From Gloeopeniophorella convolvens (taxonomy: Eukaryota > Basidiomycota > Agaricomycetes > Russulales), in assembly GCA_022496205.1 (NCBI GenBank), contig WTXD01000043.1, positions 124,001-188,000 of the forward strand: a DNA stretch of 64,000 bases, in the 5' to 3' direction. Each line of letters opens with the position of its first letter. Position 1 is the stretch's first letter. Positions 11,747-23,486 of the stretch are shown here, piece after piece. Below the pieces are notes generated by a model. It was not told the DNA's origin. It ran no database searches and was given only the letters and a program-made list of their open reading frames with translations. The translations under genes and the position numbers were made by a program.

Positions 11747-13646
11747 CTAGAGGTGTGCCTCGTCGAACTCAAACACTTGCGCCCGCCGCCCCTCCAACAA
11801 CGCGCGCTCAGAGCGCGCCCACATCTCTGCAGGCGTGCGCTCCCAGGACCACTCCCACTGGTGTTCCATCTCCTCCCTCCAGGGTACCGCCCAGTCCGGG
11901 CCCGCATGTGGGCCATGGTCACCGCTGAACTCGTACAAGTTACGCACAATGCGTCCACGCGGGACGACGTCGCGGATGAACCGAAAACGGAAGCGGTCGT
12001 AGACAGATAACGCGTGCTCTGCGTCCGTGGACGTGGCTGTGCTGGGGTGCGCGAGTAATCGTCCGAGTATGAATGAGTCCTTGCGTGAGAAGCGGGGACG
12101 CTTTAGGAAGGAGGCCAGTTGCGTGGGAAACAGGGCATGCTCACCTCTATCGCAGAGCCAGCGCCAGAGGCAAAGTGCGTCTCTGTAGCATGCGCCTGCG
12201 ATACACGGTTTGATTGACGATCTGGGATACAAACTGAATAAACTGACCGCATCTCCAACGATTGCAACGGGACCATCTACAGCATGCGGCAGGTCTTCGA
12301 CGATATGGATGGCCCACGCAGATGCTGTCTCCAAACACTGGCAAAGATAGACCAGTTCAGCTCAATCACGGGTACAAGAGCATGGCAGCTTCGCACATCA
12401 AACATGACCTGAATGTCAGGTGTCCATCCCGCAAAGCGCGCGCGCACCTCGTCCACAGAGACATCCTTGACCCACTTGCCCTCGAATGTGGTACCCTCTG
12501 CGCCGGGAATGGAGTAGAATGCAATGAAGTTGATCAACGTTGGGCTGATGGGATACGCTATGACGTGCTGTGTAGGAATAGGAACATGCATGAACTAAGC
12601 GACTCTTGCTGCGATGTCGATCACGATCTAGGAGCGCACCTGGCTGTTCCCGCAGTACTACAGTGATACGCCACATCCCGTCAGTGATTGGCCAGAGCCA
12701 AAGGGACGCAGTGCCTCCACATACCACATAATTTCCCGTGCATGCCGGATGATCCTTGCGCAGCGCTGCCAGCTTGGGGATGCTCACAAGGCTCCGGCAC
12801 GCGATGGTGCCAGTCCATTTGGGCGTGGCTGCCTCGCACGCCACGCGCCGCTCGCGCACAAGGCGACCTGTTTCGGCGTACATGCCCGCGCGCACGGCCG
12901 AGCGTACTCCATCGGCACCAACGAGCACGTCTGCATGGGCAGTCGAGCCGTCCGCGAATGAGAGCACGAGCGGTGCGCCAGGGCTGGGCGGCGCGGCGTA
13001 CGATACGAGTTTCGCGGACGGGTGGAAGGTGTAGTGTGAGCCCTTCTCGTTCTCGCTTCTGAGCGCGTCGAGGAGCGCGTTGCGGTGCATCGCGAGAGGA
13101 CCACCATCTGTGCGGGATCAATCGTCACGGTAAGTCCGAAGCCCCATCAACGCACGACCGCGCCACTTGCCTGGAAGTGTATGCGTGTGGAATGTGTACC
13201 CGCCATTGGGATCTTCCCCCAGGTGGAACATGAATCCTAAACAGGAACGCGCGATCATCAGCATGCATGCACAGGTAGCGCCGGGCGAGGCAGCGCACCT
13301 GATGACGGCTTGTCCGAGGCGAGGTCCTTCGCGAGGCGGTCCATGAGCCCCATTTCATTGAGGACCCATCGCGTGCGCTGCCATAGTGCGATGCCCGCGC
13401 CAACGGTGCCGATTGCAGGCGCCGAGTCGTACAGGTCGACCGCGATCGGGTGCGCAGGGTCGGCGTAGCGCGCGATTGCCGCGGCGAGCGTGACCCCTGC
13501 GGGGCCCGCGCCGCTGCAAGGACGTCGTGCGTCAGCAGCGCGCCGAGTGCAAAGCGAGCAGGAAGGGCAGCTCGCCAGATGGCGACCCTGAAGCGGGGCG
13601 TAGGCGGTCCCGATGCCAGTGAGGACAGAGTGGCTGCGATATCCAT
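11747..13646 (-). CDS. Class A FAD-dependent monooxygenase (salicylate hydroxylase-like)
   Basis: Nine exons on the minus strand: 13646-13576, 13513-13299, 13236-13171, 13107-12725, 12657-12640, 12567-12409, 12337-12248, 12195-12145, 12079-11747 (461 residues). Diagnostic motifs are the FAD fold 'FRVAICGAGPAGVTLA' (GAGPAG at 25-30), 'LVGADGVRSAVR' (GADG at 181-184) and the FAD-binding 'GDAAHATETHFASGAG' (about 332-347). These define NAD(P)H-dependent aromatic hydroxylases of the salicylate hydroxylase/FAD_binding_3 type. The substrate is not deducible. The first intron starts GCGAGC and the third GCAAGT. Both are GC-AG introns, and both are needed to keep the motifs in frame. No signal peptide, so probably cytosolic. 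It could supply hydroxylation to the metabolite locus further right, but nothing in the sequence links them. Confidence 0.9.
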
Positions 13647-15788
13647 TGTGTTCGTATTGGCTCGCCTTCCTGCAAGTTCGAATTCAGCTTCTTTTGGTCT
13701 CTCCTGGACGAGCACGAGTGTTGAGCAAGTACAAGCGAGAGTTCGATCTCAAGGTCCCATTCTTATCCCATGCGCATACTTAAGTCTAACTCTTGGGGAT
13801 GTTACGCGATAATCGAAGTGGGGTTCCGCACGCTTATCGGAGACATGGACAGCGCGATGCTCAGTCATCACAGTACAATATCGGCGGATGCTTCCACCTG
13901 TTCCGCGCACGCACTTGCGCCAAGGCCACAGAAGGAATTAAGTATGACCGCGCAGTGCAGCGCAGGCGACCGAGAAAACCCAAGGAACAAGTTCGGGGCG
14001 CCGCCCAAAATCTGCATATCTAGAGACGGTCAGAGGCCCAGGCGAGTGTCAGCAGGTGTTGAAGATATCGTGCATCAAATCGTGGTCAGCCACAGACGCT
14101 CGAACTTTCGCAGAGTGATGGTGCAGTTAAGGCACAGAAAGCAGTTTCCGAGAAGCACGAAACGTGCGCAACAAACTCACGGAAAACCGCCGGCGGAGGA
14201 GTTGGTGATGGTTCAGAAGACGGAGCGGAGACAGCAGCGTTCTCACGCCGCTCCCTCCCCGGACAGGCACGCTACAGCTGAGGGAGGCTCTGACAGAGTG
14301 CAGAGGAGTGCAGAGCCTGTTAGAGCCGGCCGTTCTCGGTGTCCCGTGCATATGTGGCACCGAATATCTACATACACATGCGTATGAATGTTCAATATTC
14401 AATATTCAATGCTTGGACGCACTTCGCTGCAGGTGCTCTTTGGGTGCTCTGCTGATTGTTCACCCTATCGCACCCCTCCCACACTCTCCTGCCACGCTCG
14501 CGCAAACGGACCGGCACCTCCCACTCCAAATACGTTGCACATGAGCGAACGCAGTAGTGCCGTACCCACCGAACGTCTTCGCGATCTCCGTTTAACGCTC
14601 CGCTGAAGGCCATGACGGCCACTGTCTCGCCACCCATAGCCTCATCGGGTTGTCCGGCCAACACACTTCACTAATGCCTGGATTGTAACCGGTAATCCTC
14701 GGATGTCGTGTTGGAGAGTAAGCTCAACAGGAGAACGCTCCATGAATATTTGAATGCCAATTGACTCCACAGAAGCCATGAACACGTGATGCTGTGCAAC
14801 CTAGCTGGTCCGAAACTAAGCTACCATGTAATACGACCCCGGCCACACTTCTGCCCATTGGATGTCCTTAAGTAGACGCTCTTGGATTGCTCAGTAGCGA
14901 GCACACCCGGCAAGCATGATATGAACTTACGTAGAGTACGTCAAGACTTGGCTCGGCTCTGCGTATGTACGGGACTTGCACGCAATGCTATACCTTTGCA
15001 ATTCGCTCCGCCGCCACAAAGAGGCAGCTCTCCTTCCCAGTCAGTTCTTTGTAACTGGCTGCCAATTAGTCGCGGCCCCACGATGGGAAATCGTCCAGAA
15101 CAAGGGCATTTAAGCTCAGAATCAGCTTGTCCGTGGACTAGCACTGCCACAAGACTTCTCGTCAGACGCATTGAGTTTCTGGGCGCTAACAAACGCTGCG
15201 AAGATGGGCATCAACACTGCCGACCATGACGGTTCCCCAGTTCAGTGCAACACACCCAACACATCAGCGTACAGGACACGTGCATCATTATGCTTACTAA
15301 GCGTGCCCATGTTTCTGCTGACGGCCGGGCAGAGCTGAAGCTGAAGCGCTGGAGCCCGAATGACGTCTGGGTCGGCGCGCTAGCACACTTGGAGGATTGC
15401 GCGGATCTTACAGGGACACAAAACACGTCGATAATGCGCCGTGAAACGTCGGGGGTCGGAAGTCGGGTGGCGCGCCGTGCTGCTTATCGCGGATGCGGTG
15501 CTGCGATCTGGCCCATCGATGACGAGGGTCCATAGGAGGCCATGCGTCGACTAGGGGAGCACACGAGGGAAGTGGGAGAGTGAGGAAAAGAGGAACCATT
15601 GCTTGGGACAACATTGGCGGCAGAAGTACTGTAGGATATTGGGATGTATGTATGTGTGTATGAGCGAAGCGGAGCGAGTGCGAGTGTCTCTCCGGGCTGC
15701 AGACTGCACCACGCATCACCGACCCATCTTCAGACGCTGTGAGCGTTGAAGCTGCGAGGCGATAAAGTCAGTTCTAAACATGGACAAT
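13647..15788. other. 2.1-kb intergenic stretch, no gene recognised
   Basis: The largest ATG frame (13770-14387, 205 codons) has random-looking composition, no motif and no splice pattern. An AT-rich direct repeat of TTCAATA lies at about 14391-14410. The left 150 bp must hold the promoter of the FAD monooxygenase. Confidence 0.5.
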
Positions 15789-16564
15789 TTAGCAAAAATC
15801 AGGCAGACGCACCCGTCGCCGCTTCTTCAGCCTGTAACAGGGACAACAACGCTCTGTTTAGCACCGAGAAAATACTATAGGAAGCAGTGCGAGACGCACT
15901 TGTGCTTCTTCATCTTCTTCCTCCTCTTGCGCTTGGTGCTGTCGAGCTCGACAGCAAGGCCCTCGAGCGCGGCATTCTCTGCCTCGCGGCCAGCGGCAGG
16001 GTCAAGCCCAAGCCGGCGGAGCGTCGCTTCCCAGCTGACAGAGCTGCTGACTGCGTTCATGGCAAGAGCACGGGCGAGAAGACGAGCGGTGTCCGCATCC
16101 GCTTCAGGTGTTGCCTCGGGGAGCTCCTCGGCTGGTGGCGTTGGTGGGGCTGGCCCGAGGGCGAGGGACGACACAGACTCGAAGAGTGCATCAACGGGTT
16201 GTGCAAGCACAAGCGGACGGTGCTGCGAGAAGAATTGGTGGAGGCGCAAGTCGGGGGCACCCAGCGGTGGATGCGAGGCGAGCAGTGATGCGGGCGGTGC
16301 CGGGAGCGGCGGCACGACGGGAGGGGTGGAATGCGTGGATGATCCAAGGGCGTCATCTGGGGTCGATACGGCGGCCGAGGCGGTTTGTGAGGGGTCTGTG
16401 GTGTTGGCAGAGCCGGCTTCGACGCGCGTGGCCTGCTTTGTGCTGGCAGGGACGACCTTGGGGGGCTTTGACGAGTTGAAGAAGCGACCACCGGGGGGCT
16501 TTGAGAAGAGGGAGTAGGCGCGTCGCGAGGGGACCTGTATCGGACGCAGAAACCTGGGGAACAT
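15789..16564 (-). CDS. Mitochondrial small-ribosomal-subunit protein mS38 (COX24/AURKAIP1 family)
   Basis: Two exons, 16564-15900 and 15831-15789, joined in phase 2 (235 residues). The intron falls inside the diagnostic C-terminal block. The spliced product ends 'KRKRRKKMKKHKLKKRRR', the very basic signature of the mS38/COX24/AURKAIP1 family, a small-subunit mitoribosome protein needed for mitochondrial translation. Unspliced, the frame would end six residues after KKHK. The N-terminus is Arg-rich without acids (M-F-P-R-F-L-R-P) and fits a mitochondrial targeting peptide. The middle is a long Ala/Pro/Ser-rich linker, so the protein is longer than ascomycete relatives. It is divergent from IML2 with a 350-bp shared upstream region. 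Confidence 0.85.
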
Positions 16565-16914
16565 GGCGGGCGAGGAGGGCGAGGCTGAGGCCCCGCGGTG
16601 ACTTTAATACGCCAGTTGACGATCACAAGTCAGAGTGAAACAGAACAGGCGACCAACGGGGCGACTCGACCCCCGGTCCGCAAGACTGTAGGACCTGTCA
16701 CGTGCAAGGTCCGTGGGTTGTTGCCGTGGACCGCCGAGGGCTGCCGAGGGATGCCGGTGAGTTGTCTCAGTGACCCGTCCACATTGATCCTCGTATTTAT
16801 ATTCAAGCTCACCCGCTCTGCTCTACCTAGCTCGCCACAGACCGCATCGCCCTAGATTCCTCTCTCCAGTCTATCTCATTCTTTAATTCCCCCATCTCCT
16901 CTTTTCTACAAGAC
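16565..16914. promoter_or_regulatory. Bidirectional promoter region, mS38 / IML2
   Basis: 350 bp between two divergent start codons, both of mitochondria-related genes. The IML2 side has a TATTTATATTC element near 16793-16803, followed by a pyrimidine-rich tract up to the ATG. No bound factor can be named. Confidence 0.55.
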
Positions 16915-19673
16915 ATGTCCTCCCCCGCAGACGACACCGTCGCTGATCTCAAGTCTGCCACCGCCGGCTTTGACTATATCTTCTCCAATGAACTCGACAA
17001 GGCTGACGCGCTCTTCAAGACAAGTGATTCGGCCTTTCATCTCCTTGGAGCGGGTGCTTGTACCTTCTTGCAGGCCGCGTTGAGCATGGAGGTGCGTACA
17101 CCGCCCTGTTCATCCCGGGTCAGCGGACAGTGACGCACGCCCTCGGCGCAGACCGGGCTCATGTCAGAAGCCACCAGGCTGCTCGAGCTAGCGGAGGCTG
17201 GCGCGAAGAAGCAACTCAAGGCGTCCAAGAACCTCAAGTCCATCAGCCGCTTCCCCGCCGCGACAGAGTGGGAGCTCATCTACTCCGACTCGACCATCCT
17301 GCTTGGGCTCACCCATGCGCTGAGGTATGCACCTTGCTGTGTGCTTCCGCTTGCTTCTGCCGTTTAAGGTGGATACTCGCCGCGCCACCCTCTGCCCTTT
17401 CCGGCCCGTCGGAATGCTGACTCGCGTCCCATTACAGCGAATCCTACATGGGCTACTTGCAGTGCTTGTGAGCTCCCGTTTTCCTCGTGCCGGTGCCGAG
17501 ACGTGCTCAATGCTGAATGTGTTTCCCCTCCGTAGATACTCACTCAACAAGTGAGCACCCCACCTGATTTGCTTTCCCCATAATATAAGCTTACGCGCAA
17601 CGCGCCACAAGCGCCCACTCCCGTTACGCAAAGTACGTTCTTCACGTCATTCCCATTCGTTCCACGCCTGACGCGAGGCGCAAAGGCTTTACAAGATCAT
17701 CTTCCCGACGGGACTTGATGCGTATGCGACCCCAACGCCGTCCGGCGAGCCTTCGCGCCAAAGCTCCTTGTTGAGCATCGCCGCGACCCAGGCGCTTTCT
17801 GCACCTACAACCCCGAGCAGCTCCGTCTCGTCGGCCTCGTCCAAGTCGAACGGTGGCTTTTTTGGTCGCTGGGGCCTCTCACGTACCGCAACGCCCAGCG
17901 GCTCGACGACGCCCACCACGGACCCGCCTGTGGACGACGGATCGATCGGGGACCTTATCATATCGGGCACTGCATTCGGTGTGTTTGTCCTATGCTTCTC
18001 CTATCGAGTCGCGTGCGCTAAACTGGGCGTGTGACACTAGGGCACGGCATCTTCAACCTTGTGTTATCTCTGCTTCCCGCCAAAGTCAAGTGCGTATACC
18101 CGTCTGCACAGCTTTTTGATACCGACCTTATCGCGCGCGCAGGAGCGTTGTCGGCTTCTTTGGCTTCAATCACGACCGGAAGCTCGCCTTGCGTGCGCTC
18201 GCGGTCTCTGCGAATGGCAGTGACGTGCACTCTGTGTTTGCAGGGCTTGCACTCATGTCATATCACGGCGTCGTATTGCTCATGTCTGGCTACCAGGCGG
18301 ATGAGCACCACATTCTGAAGCAGTACAAAGCACTGGTCGACAAGTCCGTGTTCCTGGTTGCTACCATCACATGACCGTCTTGACGAATTCGTTCGCAGGT
18401 TCGAGGCGAAATACCCAACTGGGACGCTTTGGATTCTCAATCGAGTAAGCCGCTTCCCCATCCATGCAATGTTCCCGCGGGACTTACCGGCGCCGACAGG
18501 CCAAGATCCTGCGCATGTCTGGCGACGCCGAGGGCGCTATCACCGTTCTCCGGGCGGGTCTCGCGCCAGACCGGCCCAGTGTCTTCTTGCAAGCAGACGC
18601 CCTTCTTGTCTTTGAGCTCGCGTGGCTGTACCTCGCACAGCGTCGCTACGCGGACGCCGCCAAGACGTTCATGCACATGACCGAGATCAACACCTGGTCC
18701 CACGCGACCTACTACTTTATCGCGGCCGGCTGCCACTGGTCGCTCGGCAATTTCGAGGAGGCCCAGCGCCTTCTCGAGGGGACGCCTGCGCAGATTGACA
18801 AACGCAAGATTGGGAACAAGGACCTGCCCACCGAGGTCTTCATCAAGAAGAAGCGTGCGTACTCTGAGACCCGAGCCGTGCATATCGCTAATCTTGTCTC
18901 TGTGCTCAGTCGCGTTCTGGAAAGCGAAACACTTGCGCCGCACGGGTTCCGAGAAGGACTGGGTGCGATCAATCTCGATCAGTCCCGCCGAAGGCAAGCC
19001 CGTTTTCGCCTCCTGCCCACCTTTCACTCACCATATCACAGAGATGGCCATCTTCTGGAATACGCACGGACGCGCCACACCTGCCGTCGCTCAAGAGCAC
19101 ATCGTCGAGCTCCTCTCCCTCTCTCCGCCTGTGACTCTCCCCTCGCCCTACTCGGCGGCGCCTGACGCACCCCAGCGCGCGCCGCTCGATACCCCGGACG
19201 AGCAAGCCCTGCGCGCACTCCTGCTCGGTATCACGCACCGCGCTGCGCGGCACCCAGTCCAGGCGCGCGCATTCCTCCGCGACGCGCACGCACGCCACGC
19301 GAAGATCCCCAGCACAGGCGCGACGTGGATTGGCGGCGTTGCGCTGTTCGAGCTCGCCGTGCTCGAGCTGCGCGAGGCGGACGCCGAGTCGGCCGCCGCG
19401 TCCGAAACTTCATCCTCGTCTTCCTCTTCGCCGGGGTCGAGCGAGGACGGCGGCGAGAGGGACGCGGGCGTCGAGGAGCTGCGCATTCGTATTGGCGTGT
19501 TGGGCGACGCTGCGCGTACGCGGTGGGCGCGCGCACTCAAGGACGCGAGCACGCTGCTCGACTCGGCGGTGAGCTTGTCCGGGAGCGATGTCGATCTGAG
19601 CTCGCGGCTGGAGAGCCGGATCGCGATGCTGCGGGACGAGATTGGGCTGAAGCGCGAGATGCTGGGGCTGTAG
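16915..19673 (+). CDS. IML2: IML2-like TPR protein (mitochondrial outer membrane / inclusion clearance, TTC39 family)
   Basis: Twelve exons: 16915-17091, 17152-17324, 17438-17467, 17536-17550, 17612-17632, 17686-17978, 18041-18089, 18143-18343, 18399-18444, 18500-18854, 18910-18993, 19042-19673 (691 residues). Recognised by '[19 protein letters not shown]', '[19 protein letters not shown]', '[12 protein letters not shown]' and, near the end, '[12 protein letters not shown]', typical of the IML2/TTC39 family of TPR-like proteins. Yeast Iml2 is linked to clearing of protein inclusions. A Ser/Thr-rich insert at about 150-210 is a linker. The last intron (18994-19041) is a 48-nt GC-AG intron with no stop in frame. 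If retained, the protein gains 16 residues. Confidence 0.85.
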
Positions 19674-19963
19674 GGGACATATAACTTACTCGCATACATA
19701 CACACATTCGTTCTCTCGGCTCGTTCGTATGTGCTTCCCATTCTGCTCATCATTTCTGTCTTTTTTTTTTTGCTTCCGGTCGGACGGTGCGAGGGTGTCC
19801 TTAGTCTTCCTGTGCGCTGTGACGTAGTTGCGAGGCAAGGTGCGCATAGTGATACACGCTGCAGATGCTGTTCAATACAAGAGACCGGCGATACATACAA
19901 TACAAGCAGTTCATCAGGGTCTAATATCCACCCACGACAGATCTTCCCAGATGCACACTGACC

Positions 19964-22280
19964 CTACGACCCCGCGCGCTGCGTCATGAACCGGGATACC
20001 TTTTTCGCCGGCTCGGGCACAGGTGCCTGCTGGCTCGTCGCGCCACGCTCCCGCACGGAGGATGCGAGCACGGTCGGGGGTTGTGGATGCCGCGAGGTCG
20101 ACGAAGGTGCGGTCGGCCGGAAAGACGGCGAGTCGATCACGGAAGGTGTGCCGCCTGGTGGTGCAAATGAAGGAGAGTCGATAATCATCGGTGGCGGTGC
20201 GAAGGACGGCGAGTCGACGATCATCGGCGGCGGCACGAAGGACGAGGGCTCGGCGGGCGCAGCCTGGGGCCGTGCGAAGGACGGCGAGTCGATCACCGCC
20301 GGCTGCACTGGCAGCGGCGACGCGCCCGCAGCAGCACGGGGCGCAGACACGGGCTTGCGCTCCAGCACCGTGTCGCTCGTCGGTAGCTTCGGCGTCGGCA
20401 GCTTCGGCGACGAGCGCGGGGCCACGTCGACCGGCGTGCCCTCCCGCGAGCTCCCGTCGGCACCGGGGGCCCGCGGCGGGGCGCGCGCAAGCTTGAACTT
20501 AGACACCTTGGGTGCGGTGCTCTTTGGCGGCTCCGACGGAGCACTAGGGCCCGCCGCGGAACTTGACGGCGGAGCCGTAGGAGCCGACCTCGGCGCGCCG
20601 TACGCGCTCTCGAGAGCTGCAACGAGCACATCCGAGTTTCCCGCCACGCCTGCGTTCGTCACCTCCCCGCGACGCAGCGCATCCATGAATGCGCGCACGC
20701 GTGCGTCTTCGTCCTCGGGATCGCTCTCGCTCTCGCCGCCGACAAGCTGGCCGCCCTCGAGACGGCCCGTGCGCACCGTGCGGCGGATCGCGCCGGCGGA
20801 GCCGGGCACGACGGAGGCGCCGAGCGACGTCGACGGCGCCGCAGAGGGCACGCGCGTGCTGTACGCCTGGGCAATGCGACCATTTTTGAATCTCGATTGT
20901 GCAGGCTTAGGGTGCGGGCGGGAGAGCGTCGCCTCGAGGGGCACCTCCTGTTCATGGGTTCGTTAGCGCAGTAGTAGGGGCAGCGGTGCGGAATGCTTGC
21001 CTCTTGGTCCCACTCGTCTTCGCCGGCAAGCTCGTGGGAGTGCGCAGACATGGCGCGGGCGGCATCCGCGCCAATGGCGTTGCGCTTTTCGAAGTACGCG
21101 AGGGCAATCTCGCGCTGGTGTTGTGTGGCGTCGATGTCGAAGTCGGCGTCGGACAAGGGTTCCTCTGCGGGCTCATCTTCGTCCTCATCGTCGCTCGGGA
21201 CGTAACCGAGACCGGGAGATTCCGCCCTATCTGAGTGAGTCGCCTCTCCTTCATCGGAATCTGTGGGAGCAGGTGATGGAGGATTCGACTCGTCGTCAGA
21301 GTCACCTTCGGGGAGTGGGAGTGAGGGAGGAGCACCAGAGCGCGAGGGGAAGCGCTCGACGATATTGTACTTCATGGTTTGCCTGTCTGATGATCCTGGG
21401 ACGTTCTCTGTCGGAGAATCACCCTCATGAGGGCTCGTTGGAGCCCTGTCTGACTTGGGTAGCTCTGCCCAAGAAACGCTCTTCCTCGGCTTGCGCGACT
21501 TGCGTTCCGATTCTCGTCGGAGGTCTTCCTGCTCTTGCTGTTCTTTATCTTTTTCTTCCCGGTCCCTGACTTCGGCCATGTTCTTCAGGAGTGCCTTTCC
21601 CATTCTCTTCTGCATTTCCTTCGCAGCCTTGATGCGTTCGAGCTCAGCCCGGACATTCTCTTTTCGCTGTTCAAGCTCCTCCTGGCGCTGCTGACGCTCG
21701 CGCGCCTCCAACCTCTCTTCCTCTACACGCTCTTCTTCCTCGAGAAGGTCCAGAATATGGTCCATCCGTTCTCGATTACGCTCGCGAAGCGCAGGAGGGA
21801 GGTGATACATGGGCGTGAAACCAGGGTCTTCTTGATCCACGGCCGTGGACACACTAGAGGTAGCGTTAGCAGCGTTTGCACTTGCATTTGCGCTGCGTGC
21901 AGGGCCAGAGGCGCTTTCCATAGGCTCGGAAATCTCAACAATTGGAAGCCCTTCCTCGTTGAGAAGCTATGAACGTAGTGTTTGGATCAATGATCTGCAC
22001 GATGACACCGAGACGAACCTGGCCCTGCTCATTCCGTCGTTCGGTACCTTGCGGCAGATCAGCGCCGTCAAGGAGTTGCTCTAGCTTCTCGGATAGCTTC
22101 GTGACATCCTCTTTGGAGATAGCGTCCGCACTAGAAGCGCCGTCAGGGGCAAGCGAGCTCACAAGGGCCTGCAGCGCTGAATTAGAGTCAGGAACGTGGT
22201 TGCTGCCCGGATGTGGCGCACGCACCTTCTGCACGGCTACCGCTCAGATTCTTCGCAGACCCTTGTGGATCGTTGGCCAT
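19964..22280 (-). CDS. URI1/Bud27-like unconventional prefoldin protein (DUF3835)
   Basis: Four exons: 22280-22226, 22176-22019, 21966-21001, 20947-19964 (720 residues). An N-terminal helical region with 'RRNEQGQLLNEEGLPIVEI' is followed by a strong coiled coil of Glu/Arg/Gln ('LEEEERVEEERLEARERQQ'), then acidic serine-rich segments. A C-terminal conserved block is 'EWDQEEVPLEATLSRPHPK', with two KVSxF-type motifs ('KVSKFKLAR' and 'KVSRFMTQR' at the very end). These fit the fungal DUF3835/URI-type family (RPB5-interacting, polymerase assembly and translation control). I do not see a clear complete prefoldin alpha domain, so naming stays at family level. The third intron (20948-21000) is GC-AG. 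Without it the frame would leave the conserved block. Confidence 0.75.
20112..20298 (-). repeat. In-gene repeat of an IDSPSF unit
   Basis: Within the last exon of the URI1-like gene the peptide unit (V/I)IDSPSFAPP recurs four or five times, partly in tandem ('IVDSPSFAPPPMIIDSPSF'). The DNA copies are similar enough to look like recent unit duplication. It is a disordered, possibly phosphorylated linker. Confidence 0.75.
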
Positions 22281-22448
22281 GGCGATGCCTGTATACCCGC
22301 CGAGCGGCGTGCGCTGGTGGTGGAGGCCAAGCAGACGGGCTAGTGGAAGTGGCGGCGGGGGCGTGCGGAGTTTGCCGGACGCCCGCACGCCGCCGCGAGA
22401 TTGATTTTCTGTCCCTCATATCACATCACATACACCTCCGTCTTCATC
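22281..22448. promoter_or_regulatory. 168-bp bidirectional promoter, URI1-like / PNO1
   Basis: Two divergent start codons only 168 bp apart. URI/Bud27 and PNO1 both act in RNA-polymerase or ribosome biogenesis, so co-expression from one short promoter is plausible. No TATA box is obvious. Confidence 0.55.
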
Positions 22449-23486
22449 ATGGTTGTCGTCCAGTCTGCACCAAGCACCTCTGCACCGCCTCGCAAAAACC
22501 GCCGTTCGATCAAGAAGAAGGCCCCTCGTATCGCTGAAGATGGAGTAGACCATGAGGTGGGCGGCACTGCTCCGGAAAGCGCTGGACCAGCGGAGGGCGC
22601 AGGGGACGAGGAGATTTTGATCGACGTCGATGGTGCAGATGTCGCGCCTCCGCCAGAGGCACCATCTTTCGGGCCCGCACCGGCGTCTGCAGGCCAATCT
22701 CTGAAGTCGGAGACACGACGGGTGCCGATTCCTCCTCATCGGATGACACCTCTAAAGAAGGACTGGGTCAACATCTTCGGTCCCTTGACAGAGCTGCTTG
22801 GGCTCCAAATCAGGATGAATACACAACGGAAGAGCGTGGAGATGCGGGTGCGTCCAAAGGCTTGTCCAATTCTGTGCGAAAATCTTGCTCATCATGAGTG
22901 CGAAGACCTCAAAACATACAAAAGAGCTTGGTGCACTCCAGAAAGGCGCTGATTTCGTCAAGGCGTACGCCCTTGGCTTTGATGTCAACGTCAGCGCCTT
23001 CTGTGTATCACGGCTCAGCATTAATCAATCTCGGAACAGGACTCGATTGCCCTTCTCCGGCTAGACGACCTCTATCTTGATTCCTTTGAGATCAAAGATG
23101 TCAAAACACTCCACGGAGACCATCTATCTCGCGCTATTGGTGAGTGATCCTTCACTCGGCCAATACGCGCGTCAACCAACTCTGTGTTATCAAACTCTGT
23201 GTTATCAGGCCGGATTGCTGGTCAGGATGGCAAGACCAAATTTACTATAGAAAACGCTAGCCGCACTCGCATAATACTTGCAGACACGTACGCCTGTCTC
23301 CCTCTTCCACGAGGTACATACATGGCTCACCCGGAACTGTCCAGAAAAATTCACATCCTGGGTTCCTTCCAGAATATCAAAATCGCTCGCGATGCTATCG
23401 TATCGCTTATTCTCGGTTCTCCACCTGGCAAGGTGTATGCTGGCCTACGCACAGTTGCCAGCCGGATGAAACAGAGGGCGCTGTAG
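22449..23486 (+). CDS. PNO1: PNO1/DIM2, KH-domain pre-rRNA processing factor
   Basis: Five exons: 22449-22847, 22906-22989, 23040-23139, 23209-23287, 23345-23486 (267 residues). The conserved part begins '[17 protein letters not shown]', continues '[20 protein letters not shown]', '[19 protein letters not shown]', '[16 protein letters not shown]' and ends '[19 protein letters not shown]' then '[14 protein letters not shown]'. This is PNO1, a KH-domain protein of the nucleolar/cytoplasmic pre-40S particle needed for 18S rRNA 3'-end maturation. Length matches the family. The acidic, low-complexity N-terminus (about 100 residues) is normal for fungi. The usual ADSKIHIL is ADTKIHIL here, the Thr being made across the last intron. 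Confidence 0.93.
23178..23207 (+). repeat. Exact 15-bp tandem duplication at a 3' splice site
   Basis: AACTCTGTGTTATCA occurs twice head to tail, and the second copy abuts the AG acceptor of PNO1 intron 3. Only the distal copy is followed by G, so just one acceptor exists. It duplicates the polypyrimidine/branch-proximal part of the intron. Confidence 0.85.

Noticed and set aside
13770..14387. 205-codon ATG frame on the plus strand
   Set aside because: Random-like composition, no motif, no promoter or intron signals.
19986..20966. 326-codon plus-strand frame opposite the URI1-like gene
   Set aside because: Gly/Ser/Arg-rich antisense shadow of the GC-rich last exon; the minus frame carries the conserved motifs.
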